Assembly: GCA_030606505.1 (NCBI GenBank)
Contig: JAUWGI010000049.1
Coordinates: 1-6,533 of the forward strand
Direction of reading: 5' to 3'
DNA: 6,533 nucleotides
DNA from: Deltaproteobacteria bacterium
GTDB taxonomy: Bacteria > Chloroflexota > Dehalococcoidia > Dehalococcoidales > BS750m-G39
Part shown: piece by piece, positions 1 to 5,718 of the stretch
Layout: every line of letters starts with the position of its first letter
Numbering within the stretch: position 1 is the first letter of the stretch
Position numbers and translations under genes: made by a program
Notes under the pieces: generated by a model
The model's input: the letters and a program-made list of their open reading frames with translations, nothing else
What the model was told of the DNA's origin: nothing
The model's database searches: none

Positions 1-1
1 C

Positions 2-550
2 CATCTGTCTAAGATCGCCAGGAGCTATATAGCCGGACTGCTCGCTCACGCTCCCGAGATTACGGCGGTGACCAACCAGTGGGTCAACTCTTACAAGCGG
101 CTGGTTCCCGGCTACGAGGCGCCGGTATACCTCTCCTGGGCGCGGCGCAACCGTTCCGATTTAATCAGGGTCCCGGAATACCGGCCAGGCCGGGAGAAGG
201 CAACCCGAATTGAATACCGGTCTCCCGACCCGGCCTGCAACCCCTACCTTGCTTTCAGTGTCATGCTGGCCGCCGGGCTGGAAGGCATTGAGAAGGGCCT
301 GGAGCCGCCTCCGCCCGTAGAAGAGAACGTATATGAGATGTCCCCGGAGGAGAGGCAGAAGCGGGGAATAAGTACCTTGCCGGCCAGCCTGCTGGAGGCA
401 ATATTGTTAGCCGAGAAGAGCGAGTTGGTGCGCAAGTCTCTTGGTGAGCATGTTTTTGAGGCTTTTATCCAGAACAAGAAGATAGAGTGGGAAAATTACC
501 GCGCTCAGGTAACCGAATACGAGCTGAAGAAATACTTGCCCATATTATAA
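2..550 (+). CDS. glnA: Glutamine synthetase type I, C-terminal part (5' end outside window)
   Basis: Glutamine synthetase joins ammonia to glutamate using ATP, the main entry of ammonium into metabolism, as a cytoplasmic dodecamer. The reading frame is open from base 2, so the protein continues upstream; 182 residues are visible, roughly the last 40% of a usual 440-470-residue subunit. Numbering from the first visible residue, the active-site loop NSYKRLVPGYEAP spans 29-41, the substrate-binding stretch RRNRSDLIRVP 48-58, and the family signature EYRSPDPACNPYLAF 71-85. Tyr111 in NVYEMSPEER aligns with the tyrosine adenylylated in GSI-beta enzymes, but a tyrosine is also found there in unmodified GSI-alpha enzymes, so modification cannot be claimed. 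The TNQWVNSYKR variant (Trp27) marks a subgroup differing from the E. coli and B. subtilis forms. The internal GTG at 68 is not a start, because conserved GS sequence (SKIARSYIAGLLAHAPE) continues before it in frame. It shares no obvious operon with the Pho genes, being separated by about 246 bases. Confidence 0.95.
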   Translation, partial: HLSKIARSYIAGLLAHAPEITAVTNQWVNSYKRLVPGYEAPVYLSWARRNRSDLIRVPEYRPGREKATRIEYRSPDPACNPYLAFSVMLAAGLEGIEKGLEPPPPVEENVYEMSPEERQKRGISTLPASLLEAILLAEKSELVRKSLGEHVFEAFIQNKKIEWENYRAQVTEYELKKYLPIL

Positions 551-740
551 GTCGAGAGGGGGGCCGCTATGCTGGCCACAATCATTTCTTAGCGTGGGTC
601 AACAATCGGCCTGCCATACCTAGTCGTTTGCATACTGATGATTAGCTCTTGGCGACTTTCCAGGGAAAGCACATAGCAACCCTTTACGCCTTCTAGAAGT
701 TATTCTTCAACCACACAAAATAGCGGAATGTTACCTCGCC

Positions 741-759
741 CCTATCAACATTTGATAGG
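741..759. promoter_or_regulatory. Perfect inverted repeat overlapping the phoP -35 box (candidate operator)
   Basis: CCTATCAACATTTGATAGG is an 8-bp perfect inverted repeat (741-748 and 752-759) around a 3-base spacer. Its right arm contains the TTGATA -35 hexamer of the predicted phoP promoter. A dyad in that position is the usual place for a repressor operator, since a bound dimer would block RNA polymerase. The binding protein is unknown. The repeat does not resemble the 11-bp-phased direct repeats of PhoP sites, so simple autoregulation by PhoP is not supported. It would lie upstream of the predicted transcription start, so an RNA hairpin role is less likely. Confidence 0.5.
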
Positions 760-780
760 CCCTACCTTTAGGTTTATACT
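752..780 (+). promoter_or_regulatory. Predicted sigma70-type promoter of phoPR
   Basis: The -35 TTGATA (752-757, five of six consensus bases) and -10 TATACT (775-780, five of six) are separated by the optimal 17 bp. Transcription would start near 786-788, about 10 bases before the ATG at 797, giving a very short leader. The position also argues against the earlier in-frame ATG at 728, which lies upstream of this promoter. It should drive phoP and phoR together, as they are only 2 bases apart. Confidence 0.7.
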
Positions 781-796
781 ACTATTGAAGATAAAC

Positions 797-1489
797 ATGG
801 TGGCTAAAATCCTGGTTGTTGAAGACGACCTGAATCTACTGGCTACGCTCAAATATAGCCTTCTCAAGGAAGGCTATGAGGTTATTACCGCGGTCGATGG
901 CTCAGGCGCTTTAGAGATGGCGCGGAGGGAAAAGCCGGGGCTGATTGTGCTCGATGTGATGCTGCCCAAACTGAGCGGCTTTGAGGTCTGCCGTATTCTG
1001 CGAAAGGAAATGACCGTCCCCATCCTGATGCTCACGGCTAAGACGGAGGAAGTCGATAAAGTAGTCGGGCTTGAAATCGGCGCCGATGATTACATGACCA
1101 AGCCCTTCAGCATGAGAGAGCTACTGGCCCGCCTGCAGGCGATGCTCCGGCGAGCCGATATGGCCAAACTGCCGCCAGCGGCTAAGTCAGAAACTCTGAA
1201 AATCAGTGACCTGGAGATTGACATTGGCCGCCATCAGGCTTTCTGCCGAGGTTCGCTGCTGGAGCTTGCCCCAAAGGAGTTTGACCTGCTGGTCTTCCTG
1301 GCCCGAAATAAGGGATTCGTCTTCAGCCGGGAGCAGCTTCTGGATAAAGTGTGGGGCTATGACTACGCCGGCGAAACCCGAACTGTGGATGTCCATATCA
1401 GATGGTTAAGACAGAAAATCGAAACTGACCCGGCACATCCCAGACATCTACTGACGGTAAGGGGAACGGGTTATAAACTGGAAGGCTAG
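797..1489 (+). CDS. phoP: Phosphate regulon response regulator, OmpR/PhoB family
   Basis: A cytoplasmic two-component transcription factor of 230 residues, the normal length for the family. The receiver domain (about 4-118) has the acidic pair Asp10/Asp11, phospho-acceptor Asp53 in VLDVMLP, switch Thr80 and Lys102 in TKPF. A winged-helix DNA-binding domain (about 133-229) follows, with the recognition-helix region [16 protein letters not shown] (195-210) and the C-terminal hairpin VRGTGYKL. The start at 797 ([11 protein letters not shown]) was chosen over an in-frame ATG at 728: the family begins here, and a good promoter lies between the two. No strong Shine-Dalgarno is present (only TTGAAG, 785-790), in keeping with a leader of about 10 bases. 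It is followed after 2 bases by the kinase gene, so the two are co-transcribed. Its likely targets are the four-repeat box at 3244-3283 and the pst genes behind it. Assignment to phosphate control rests on the pst neighbourhood and the PhoR-type partner; the sequence alone says only OmpR/PhoB family. Confidence 0.9.
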   Translation: MVAKILVVEDDLNLLATLKYSLLKEGYEVITAVDGSGALEMARREKPGLIVLDVMLPKLSGFEVCRILRKEMTVPILMLTAKTEEVDKVVGLEIGADDYMTKPFSMRELLARLQAMLRRADMAKLPPAAKSETLKISDLEIDIGRHQAFCRGSLLELAPKEFDLLVFLARNKGFVFSREQLLDKVWGYDYAGETRTVDVHIRWLRQKIETDPAHPRHLLTVRGTGYKLEG

Positions 1490-1491
1490 AA

Positions 1492-3240
1492 ATGTTCCGC
1501 AGTATTCAATGGCGCATAACCATCCCCTTCGTTTTACTGGTACTGGTCAGCATGGGTATTCTGGGGGTTTATCTGGCCAGCTCCACCCGGAGTTCCCAGC
1601 TTGATAGTCTGCGCTCTCAATTAGAATATGAGGCCAGAATTACTGCCGAAGCCAGTCTGCCCGGTTTCTTGAGCCAGGATGGGCCAGAAAACCTCAATAT
1701 CTTGGCCAAGAAGCTGGGGGAAGAAATTGACGCCAGGGTCACCATTATTGCCCGGGACGGCACCGTGCTGGGTGACTCTGAAGAAGACCCCGCTACTATG
1801 GAAAACCACGCCATCCGCCCCGAAATCAGGGATGCCCTGAGCACCGGCCGGGGTGAGAGCACCCGCTACAGCATCACCTTGGGGCAGAGGATGATGTATG
1901 TGGCCGTGCCCGTTTCTTATGCTGGTGAGATTCTGGGGGTAGCCCGCATCTCACTGCCGCTGACCGCCGTTGAAAGCGTGGTGCAGCGGGTGACGGCAAG
2001 CATTATTATCGCCACGGCGGTGGCTACAGTGCTGGTTATTCTGGCGGCCTGGCTTATTGCCCGCATCACCACCCGCCCGATACGCAAGCTTACCGCTGCT
2101 TCCCGGAGAATTACCTCGGGGGAACTGGGGCAAAAAATAACCATAGAGGCCAGAGATGAGGTGGGAGAGCTGGCTCATGCCTTCAATGAGATGTCGGCCA
2201 GGCTGAAAGAAATGGTGGAAACAATCTCGGAAGACAGAGCCAGGCTGGCCACCATCCTGGACAACATGGCTGACGGTGTCATCATGACCGATACCGAGGG
2301 CAACATCTCGCTGGCTAACCAGGCTGCAGCCAAGCTATTTAATATAAAGGAGCCAGAGAATAAGCCGCTCATCGAGGCGGTGCGTGACCATGAGGTAGAC
2401 GAGGTGTTGAAGCTGTGTCTAAAGACGGCCGAGATGCAGTCTGTCCAGTATGAATCGGGCACCTCCAAGCGGTACTTAAGGGCAATCGCCGTACCCATCG
2501 CCCATAGTGGCGTCCTGCTCCTATTTCAGGACCTCACCAGCTTAAGAAACCTGCAAACGACCCGGCGCGAGCTTATCGGCAATATATCCCACGAGTTCCG
2601 CACCCCGCTGGCCGGCATTAAGGCGATGGTTGAAACCCTGCACGATGGTGCCGTTGACGATAAGAAAGCGGCCGGAGATTTTCTCAACCGGATTGATAGC
2701 GAGGTGGACCGGCTTACCCAGTTGGTGGCGGAGCTGACCGAGCTCTCCCGTATTGAGACGGGTAAAGCCGAGCTCAAACTGGAGTCGCTAAATCTCAATA
2801 ATTTAGTGGAGGAGGTTACCGCCCAGCTCAGCCCCCAGGTGGAGAGGAAAAAGCTCATCGTGGTTAAAGAGCTTGCCGCCGACCTGCCTTCAGCCCCGGC
2901 CGATGAGGCCAGGGTACGGCAGGTGATGCTCAATCTCCTGCACAACGCTATCAAGTTCACCGACGCCGGTGGCAAAATCACGGTTAGCACTCGAGGAGAA
3001 GGTGATTCCGTCACCGTGGATATAGCTGACACCGGCCGGGGCATTGCCAGTGATGATCTGCCCCATGTCTTCGAGCGCTTCTACAAGGGGGATAAAGCCC
3101 GTACCGGGGAGGGCACCGGCATGGGGCTGGCTATCGCCAAACACATAATCGAGGCCCACGGTGGCGATATCCGGGTGGAGAGCGAGGAGGGGAGGGGTTC
3201 CACTTTCAGCTTCAGCCTGCCTCGTCAGGCAGCCTCTTAA
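1492..3240 (+). CDS. phoR: Phosphate regulon sensor histidine kinase, PhoR type
   Basis: A membrane-bound sensor of 582 residues, close to B. subtilis PhoR. It autophosphorylates on histidine and passes the phosphate to the adjacent response regulator. Order of parts: first membrane helix 10-29; extracytoplasmic sensing domain about 30-168, including the PhoR-like stretch [18 protein letters not shown] (83-100) and [10 protein letters not shown] (103-112); second membrane helix about 169-190; HAMP linker about 191-243; PAS domain about 250-350; dimerisation/phospho-acceptor domain with His367 in [11 protein letters not shown], whose E-x-x-T segment is that of bifunctional kinase/phosphatases; ATP-binding domain with N box NLLHNAIKF (Asn485), G1 box DTGRGI (513-518), F box FERFYKGD (527-534) and G2 box [10 protein letters not shown] (541-550). 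All catalytic motifs are intact. The start is supported by GGAAGG at 1480-1485, inside the end of phoP and 6 bases before the ATG. In characterised systems PhoR receives its signal through PhoU and the Pst transporter, or from cell-wall intermediates in Bacillus; which applies here is unknown. Confidence 0.93.
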   Translation: MFRSIQWRITIPFVLLVLVSMGILGVYLASSTRSSQLDSLRSQLEYEARITAEASLPGFLSQDGPENLNILAKKLGEEIDARVTIIARDGTVLGDSEEDPATMENHAIRPEIRDALSTGRGESTRYSITLGQRMMYVAVPVSYAGEILGVARISLPLTAVESVVQRVTASIIIATAVATVLVILAAWLIARITTRPIRKLTAASRRITSGELGQKITIEARDEVGELAHAFNEMSARLKEMVETISEDRARLATILDNMADGVIMTDTEGNISLANQAAAKLFNIKEPENKPLIEAVRDHEVDEVLKLCLKTAEMQSVQYESGTSKRYLRAIAVPIAHSGVLLLFQDLTSLRNLQTTRRELIGNISHEFRTPLAGIKAMVETLHDGAVDDKKAAGDFLNRIDSEVDRLTQLVAELTELSRIETGKAELKLESLNLNNLVEEVTAQLSPQVERKKLIVVKELAADLPSAPADEARVRQVMLNLLHNAIKFTDAGGKITVSTRGEGDSVTVDIADTGRGIASDDLPHVFERFYKGDKARTGEGTGMGLAIAKHIIEAHGGDIRVESEEGRGSTFSFSLPRQAAS

Positions 3241-3243
3241 AAG

Positions 3244-3283
3244 CTTAACCAAATCTTAACCAGGCCTTAAACCGTCCTTAAAG
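3244..3283 (+). promoter_or_regulatory. Four-repeat Pho box (predicted PhoP binding site) upstream of mgsA-pst
   Basis: Four direct repeats begin at 3244, 3255, 3266 and 3277, exactly 11 bp apart: CTTAACC, CTTAACC, CTTAAAC and CTTAAAG. An 11-bp period of about 7-bp half sites, one per helical turn on the same face, is the known architecture of PhoB (E. coli, CTGTCAT) and PhoP (B. subtilis, TTAACA-like) sites; the unit here is closer to the Bacillus form. Four half sites would hold two PhoP dimers in tandem. The block starts 3 bases after the phoR stop codon and is followed by only ambiguous -10 candidates, with the last repeat lying where a -35 box would be, as expected for an activator-dependent promoter. 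It should switch on mgsA-pstS-pstC-pstA when phosphate is scarce. Confidence 0.85.
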
Positions 3284-3289
3284 TTTACC

Positions 3290-3304
3290 TATTAGACTGA
3301 TAGT
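3290..3304 (+). promoter_or_regulatory. Candidate -10 region of the Pho-regulated promoter
   Basis: Three overlapping hexamers each match four of six -10 consensus bases: TATTAG (3290-3295), TAGACT (3293-3298) and GATAGT (3299-3304). TAGACT lies 9 bases after the last Pho repeat, similar to the spacing in E. coli Pho promoters. GATAGT would place the start near 3311. The sequence alone does not decide between them. The lack of a good -10 and -35 pair fits an activator-dependent promoter. Confidence 0.45.
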
Positions 3305-3309
3305 AGGTG

Positions 3310-3340
3310 AAAAGGACTTCAGGTTTAAGGCCTTTTTGTT
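3310..3340 (+). terminator. Terminator-like hairpin with T-run before mgsA (possible attenuator)
   Basis: AAAAGG (3310-3315) pairs with CCTTTT (3331-3336). After an A/G mismatch, CTT (3317-3319) pairs with AAG (3327-3329), closing a 7-base loop (3320-3326). The 3' arm runs into TTTTTGTT (3333-3340), giving the hairpin plus U-tract layout of an intrinsic terminator. The stem is AT-rich with only three G-C pairs, so strength is doubtful. It lies downstream of the Pho boxes and about 10-28 bases before the ribosome-binding site of mgsA. It could end the phoPR transcript or trim read-through from the Pho promoter. Confidence 0.4.
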
Positions 3341-3350
3341 ATAGCCAGGA

Positions 3351-3358
3351 AAGGAGGT
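3351..3358 (+). promoter_or_regulatory. Ribosome-binding site of mgsA
   Basis: AAGGAGGT is a perfect anti-Shine-Dalgarno match 6 bases before the TTG at 3365. It decides the start, since no ATG or GTG gives the conserved N-terminus LSLVAHD at a suitable distance. Confidence 0.9.
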
Positions 3359-3364
3359 AAGAAA

Positions 3365-3808
3365 TTGAAAAAACTCACACTGTCACTGGTTGCCCACGAT
3401 TCCAAGAAAGAGGATATGGTGCAACTGGTGAAGGCACACAAGGAAGACTTAGCCGGGCTTAATCTGGTGGCTACCCGGAGCACCGGGCGTCTTATTCAGG
3501 AGAGGACCGGGCTGCCGGTAAGGCTGCTGGAGAGCGGCTCTCTGGGCGGTGACCAGCAGGTCGGCGCGCTGGTAGCCAGCGAGGATGTAGACGCGGTGAT
3601 TTTCCTGCGTGACCCGCTTATGGCGCATCCCCATGAGCCGGACGTATCGGCGCTGCTTCGGGTCTGCGATGTCCACAATGTGCCCCTGGCCACCAACCTG
3701 ACCACCGCCGAGGCCGTGCTCCATCTTCTCTTCGAGCACCCCGAAGCGCTGGGTGGAGACCACCCGGCGGCGGGGCATATTGAGGCAATGGCCGCCGGTC
3801 ATGGATAA
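3365..3808 (+). CDS. mgsA: Methylglyoxal synthase
   Basis: Converts dihydroxyacetone phosphate to methylglyoxal and inorganic phosphate in the cytoplasm, a bypass of lower glycolysis; the E. coli enzyme is a homohexamer inhibited by phosphate. The 147-residue product has the family length and motifs. His11-Asp12 lie in LVAHD. The phosphate-binding RSTGRLI (38-44) corresponds to TGTTG of the E. coli enzyme. SG (57-58) and GGDQQVGAL (61-69) follow, with Asp63 as the catalytic acid/base (E. coli Asp71). RDPL (82-85) and HEPDV (90-94) supply Asp83, His90 and Asp93. All active-site residues expected from the E. coli enzyme are present. Translation starts at TTG with a perfect ribosome-binding site. 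The gene lies behind the four Pho boxes and 31 bases ahead of pstS, so it appears to be the first gene of the pst operon. Arg82 stands where E. coli has Trp in FWDPL. The C-terminal tail (131-147) is His/Gly/Ala rich and not part of the catalytic core. Confidence 0.95.
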   Translation: MKKLTLSLVAHDSKKEDMVQLVKAHKEDLAGLNLVATRSTGRLIQERTGLPVRLLESGSLGGDQQVGALVASEDVDAVIFLRDPLMAHPHEPDVSALLRVCDVHNVPLATNLTTAEAVLHLLFEHPEALGGDHPAAGHIEAMAAGHG

Positions 3809-3827
3809 GCCCTGAAATAATAAATAA

Positions 3828-3832
3828 GGAGG
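3828..3832 (+). promoter_or_regulatory. Ribosome-binding site of pstS
   Basis: GGAGG, within AAGGAGGAAA, lies 7 bases before the TTG at 3840 and supports that start. The lipoprotein signal peptide then has a normal length, with its cysteine at residue 27. Confidence 0.88.
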
Positions 3833-3839
3833 AAACAGT

Positions 3840-4742
3840 TTGTTTACTAGTCTAGCCAAGAAGTGGTTCGTATTACCGGTATCGGTCTTAGTGGTGGCGG
3901 TTATTGCCATGGCCGGTTGCCCCGGCACTACTGGGGGTGGGGAGGGGTTATCCGGTTCGTTTAATATTATCGGCTCCAACACGGTGACGCCGCTATCCTC
4001 GGTATGGGCCGAGGAGTTCATGAAGGTGCACTCCGGGGTGAGCATCGCCGTCAGCGGCCCCGGCTCCGGGGCCGGCATCGCCGCCCTTATTAACGGCACT
4101 ACCGACATCTGCCAGGCCTCACGGCTGATAAAGCAGAAAGAGATTGAGGAAGCTCAAGCCAACGGGGTGGAACCCTATGAGATTCAGGTTGCCACCGACG
4201 CCCTTTCCGTGGTGGTGCACCCCTCCAATCCCGTATCCGAGCTAACCATAGTCCAGCTCTCGGCCATCTACATCAACCAGATAACCAACTGGAAGGAGGT
4301 CGGCGGCGGTGATGAGCCGATAGTGGTCATCTCCCGCGACACTAACTCCGGCACACATGTCTTCTTCAAGGAAAACGTGGTGCAGATGAAGGGTCTGCCC
4401 GCCGAGGATAAGAGCCTGGAGTACGGCTCCAAGGTGCTCTTCCTGCCTTCCACTAAAGGGGGGGTGGATGAAGTGGCCAAGAACCCCAACGCCATCTTCT
4501 ATCCCGGCCTGGGCTATGTTACCGGGGCGGTAAAGCCGCTGGCCATCAAGCGGACGGCGGATACCCCCGGCGTCTTACCCAGCGTAGAAACGGCTCTAGA
4601 TGGCAGCTATCCCATTGCCCGCCCGCTCCTTTTCTATACCAATGGCGAGCCGACGGGCGTAATCAAGGCTTTCATCGACTACTGCCTCTCCACCGAGGGG
4701 CAGGCCAAGGTAACCGAAGTTGGCTACGTGCCGCTGCCGTAG
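3840..4742 (+). CDS. pstS: Phosphate ABC transporter substrate-binding lipoprotein
   Basis: Captures inorganic phosphate outside the membrane and delivers it to the PstC/PstA permease. The 300-residue precursor begins with a lipoprotein signal: Lys7-Lys8, hydrophobic core 10-24 and lipobox AMAGC with Cys27, which would be lipidated and anchored in the membrane. A Gly/Thr-rich linker (28-38) follows. Phosphate-binding elements of the PstS family are seen: GSNTVTP (45-51), SGPGSGAGIAAL (72-83), DICQASR (89-95) and SRDTNSGTHVFF (165-176), the last carrying the Arg/Asp/Ser/Thr set that contacts the oxyanion. YPIARPLLFY (257-266) is the conserved stretch near the C-terminus. The gene starts at TTG with a strong ribosome-binding site and ends with tandem stops TAG-TAA (4740-4745). 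Together with mgsA upstream and pstC downstream it forms a co-directional operon. A run of seven G lies at 4458-4464 within the frame, which stays open through it. Binding of molybdate or sulfate is unlikely given these motifs and the pst context. Confidence 0.95.
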   Translation: MFTSLAKKWFVLPVSVLVVAVIAMAGCPGTTGGGEGLSGSFNIIGSNTVTPLSSVWAEEFMKVHSGVSIAVSGPGSGAGIAALINGTTDICQASRLIKQKEIEEAQANGVEPYEIQVATDALSVVVHPSNPVSELTIVQLSAIYINQITNWKEVGGGDEPIVVISRDTNSGTHVFFKENVVQMKGLPAEDKSLEYGSKVLFLPSTKGGVDEVAKNPNAIFYPGLGYVTGAVKPLAIKRTADTPGVLPSVETALDGSYPIARPLLFYTNGEPTGVIKAFIDYCLSTEGQAKVTEVGYVPLP

Positions 4743-4775
4743 TAAGTTAACGTAATAGATAAGATAAAGAGGAAT

Positions 4776-5717
4776 ATGCTGGGGCAACAGGTTACGGTTG
4801 CCATCGCCGAAGCCAGTCCTGATAAGGGACTCAGGCGGCGGTGGCGTATTGGCGAGAAGTTCATTGAGGGCTGGATTTTTCTAAGTGGCCTGCTGGCTAT
4901 TGTTGTCCTTTTGGGTATTATCGCCCTCCTGCTCAAGGAGGGCCTGCCCGTTTTTCTTTACACCCCTCCCTGGGACTTTTTCTTGGGCACCAGGTGGTAC
5001 CCGGTATCGGAGCCGCCCACCTTTGGTATCATGCCTTTCTTTGTTTCCACCCTGTGGGTAACGCTGGTGGCCACCGCCATATCGGTGCCGGTGGGGGTCG
5101 CCTGCGCCGCCTACCTCGCCGAGGTGGCCCCGGACAAGGTGAGGGAGACGGTAAAGCCCATAATCGAGTTGCTGGCCGGGATTCCCTCGGTGGTGATGGG
5201 CTTTATCGGGCTGATGTTGCTTTCGCCGCTGGTGCAGAGCGCCTTTAACCTCAACACCGGCCTGTGCGGGCTGAGTGCCGGGATTATGCTGTCTTTGATG
5301 AGCCTGCCCATAATCGTCAGCGTCTCCGAGGATGCCCTGCGGGCGGTGCCTGACGAGTTCCGGCAGGCTTCCTACGCCCTGGGGGCCACCAGATGGGAAA
5401 CCATAAGGCATGTGTGTATTCCAGGGGCGCTCTCCGGGATTACGGCGGCGGTGATGCTGGGGGTTGGGCGCGCCATCGGCGAGACGATGACGGTGCTCAT
5501 GGTGGCCGGGGGCGCTCTGGCCGTGCCTGTATCCCCCACCGAGCCGATGATGCCGATGACGGCGGCTATCGCCTCCGGAATCGGTAACGCCGTACGCGGC
5601 GGCTTGCAGTACCAGGCGCTGTTCGCCATCGGGCTGATTCTGTTTATTCTCACCCTGACGGTCAACGTAATCGCCGACCGGGTGCTGGAGCGCCAGAGAA
5701 GGAAGTTCGCCAGGTAA
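4776..5717 (+). CDS. pstC: Phosphate ABC transporter permease PstC
   Basis: One of the two membrane subunits forming the phosphate channel, pairing with PstA and driven by the ATPase PstB. The 313-residue product has a basic cytoplasmic N-terminus (18-27), a first membrane helix (about 33-53), an extracytoplasmic loop with PPWDFFLGTRWYP (64-76), and a block of further helices from about 85 to 299. The ABC permease coupling loop is clear: EDALRAVPDEFRQASYALG (185-203) followed by ATRWETIRHVCIPGA (204-218), the EAA motif that docks on the ATPase. GRAIGETMTVLMVAGG (231-246) holds the conserved Arg232 and Glu236 of PstC-type permeases. The ATG at 4776 has only a modest ribosome-binding site, GAGG at 4769-4772, rather close to the start. 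It lies 33 bases after the pstS stop and 1 base before pstA. No truncation or odd composition is seen. Confidence 0.95.
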   Translation: MLGQQVTVAIAEASPDKGLRRRWRIGEKFIEGWIFLSGLLAIVVLLGIIALLLKEGLPVFLYTPPWDFFLGTRWYPVSEPPTFGIMPFFVSTLWVTLVATAISVPVGVACAAYLAEVAPDKVRETVKPIIELLAGIPSVVMGFIGLMLLSPLVQSAFNLNTGLCGLSAGIMLSLMSLPIIVSVSEDALRAVPDEFRQASYALGATRWETIRHVCIPGALSGITAAVMLGVGRAIGETMTVLMVAGGALAVPVSPTEPMMPMTAAIASGIGNAVRGGLQYQALFAIGLILFILTLTVNVIADRVLERQRRKFAR

Positions 5718-5718
5718 C

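Larger units (their letters stand above)
551..796. other. Intergenic region between glnA and phoP
   Basis: No convincing gene is seen here. The last part holds the phoP promoter and an inverted repeat, listed separately. Just after the glnA stop, GGCC at 562-565 and 574-577 could form a 4-5 bp stem, but only a broken T-rich stretch follows, so it is a poor terminator candidate. A perfect 6-bp inverted repeat CTTTCC/GGAAAG with a 2-base spacer lies at 656-669, and an 8-bp palindrome TTCTAGAA at 691-698; neither has an assignable role. A seven-codon ATG frame at 569-592 has a G-rich stretch before it but nothing else to support it. No CTTAAC-type Pho boxes were found here. Confidence 0.6.

Noticed and set aside
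562..590. Possible terminator for glnA (GGCC/GGCC stem)
   Set aside because: The stem is only 4-5 bp and is followed by a broken T-rich stretch, not a real U-tract.
569..592. Seven-codon ATG frame after glnA (MLATIIS) preceded by a G-rich stretch
   Set aside because: Too short and without any attenuator structure or conservation evidence to call a leader peptide.
656..669. Inverted repeat CTTTCC/GGAAAG
   Set aside because: Six-bp arms with a 2-base spacer are expected by chance at this length; it is not placed at any promoter element.
2526..3044. 172-codon minus-strand frame opposite phoR
   Set aside because: Ser-rich low-complexity translation opposite the conserved kinase domain; a codon-bias shadow.
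3449..4108. 219-codon minus-strand frame opposite mgsA and pstS
   Set aside because: It spans two well-supported + strand genes and the intergenic ribosome-binding site, and shows no protein-family features.
4458..4464. Run of seven G in pstS as a phase-variation tract
   Set aside because: The frame is intact, the run is short, and PstS is not a typical phase-variable protein; noted only as a possible sequencing-error site.
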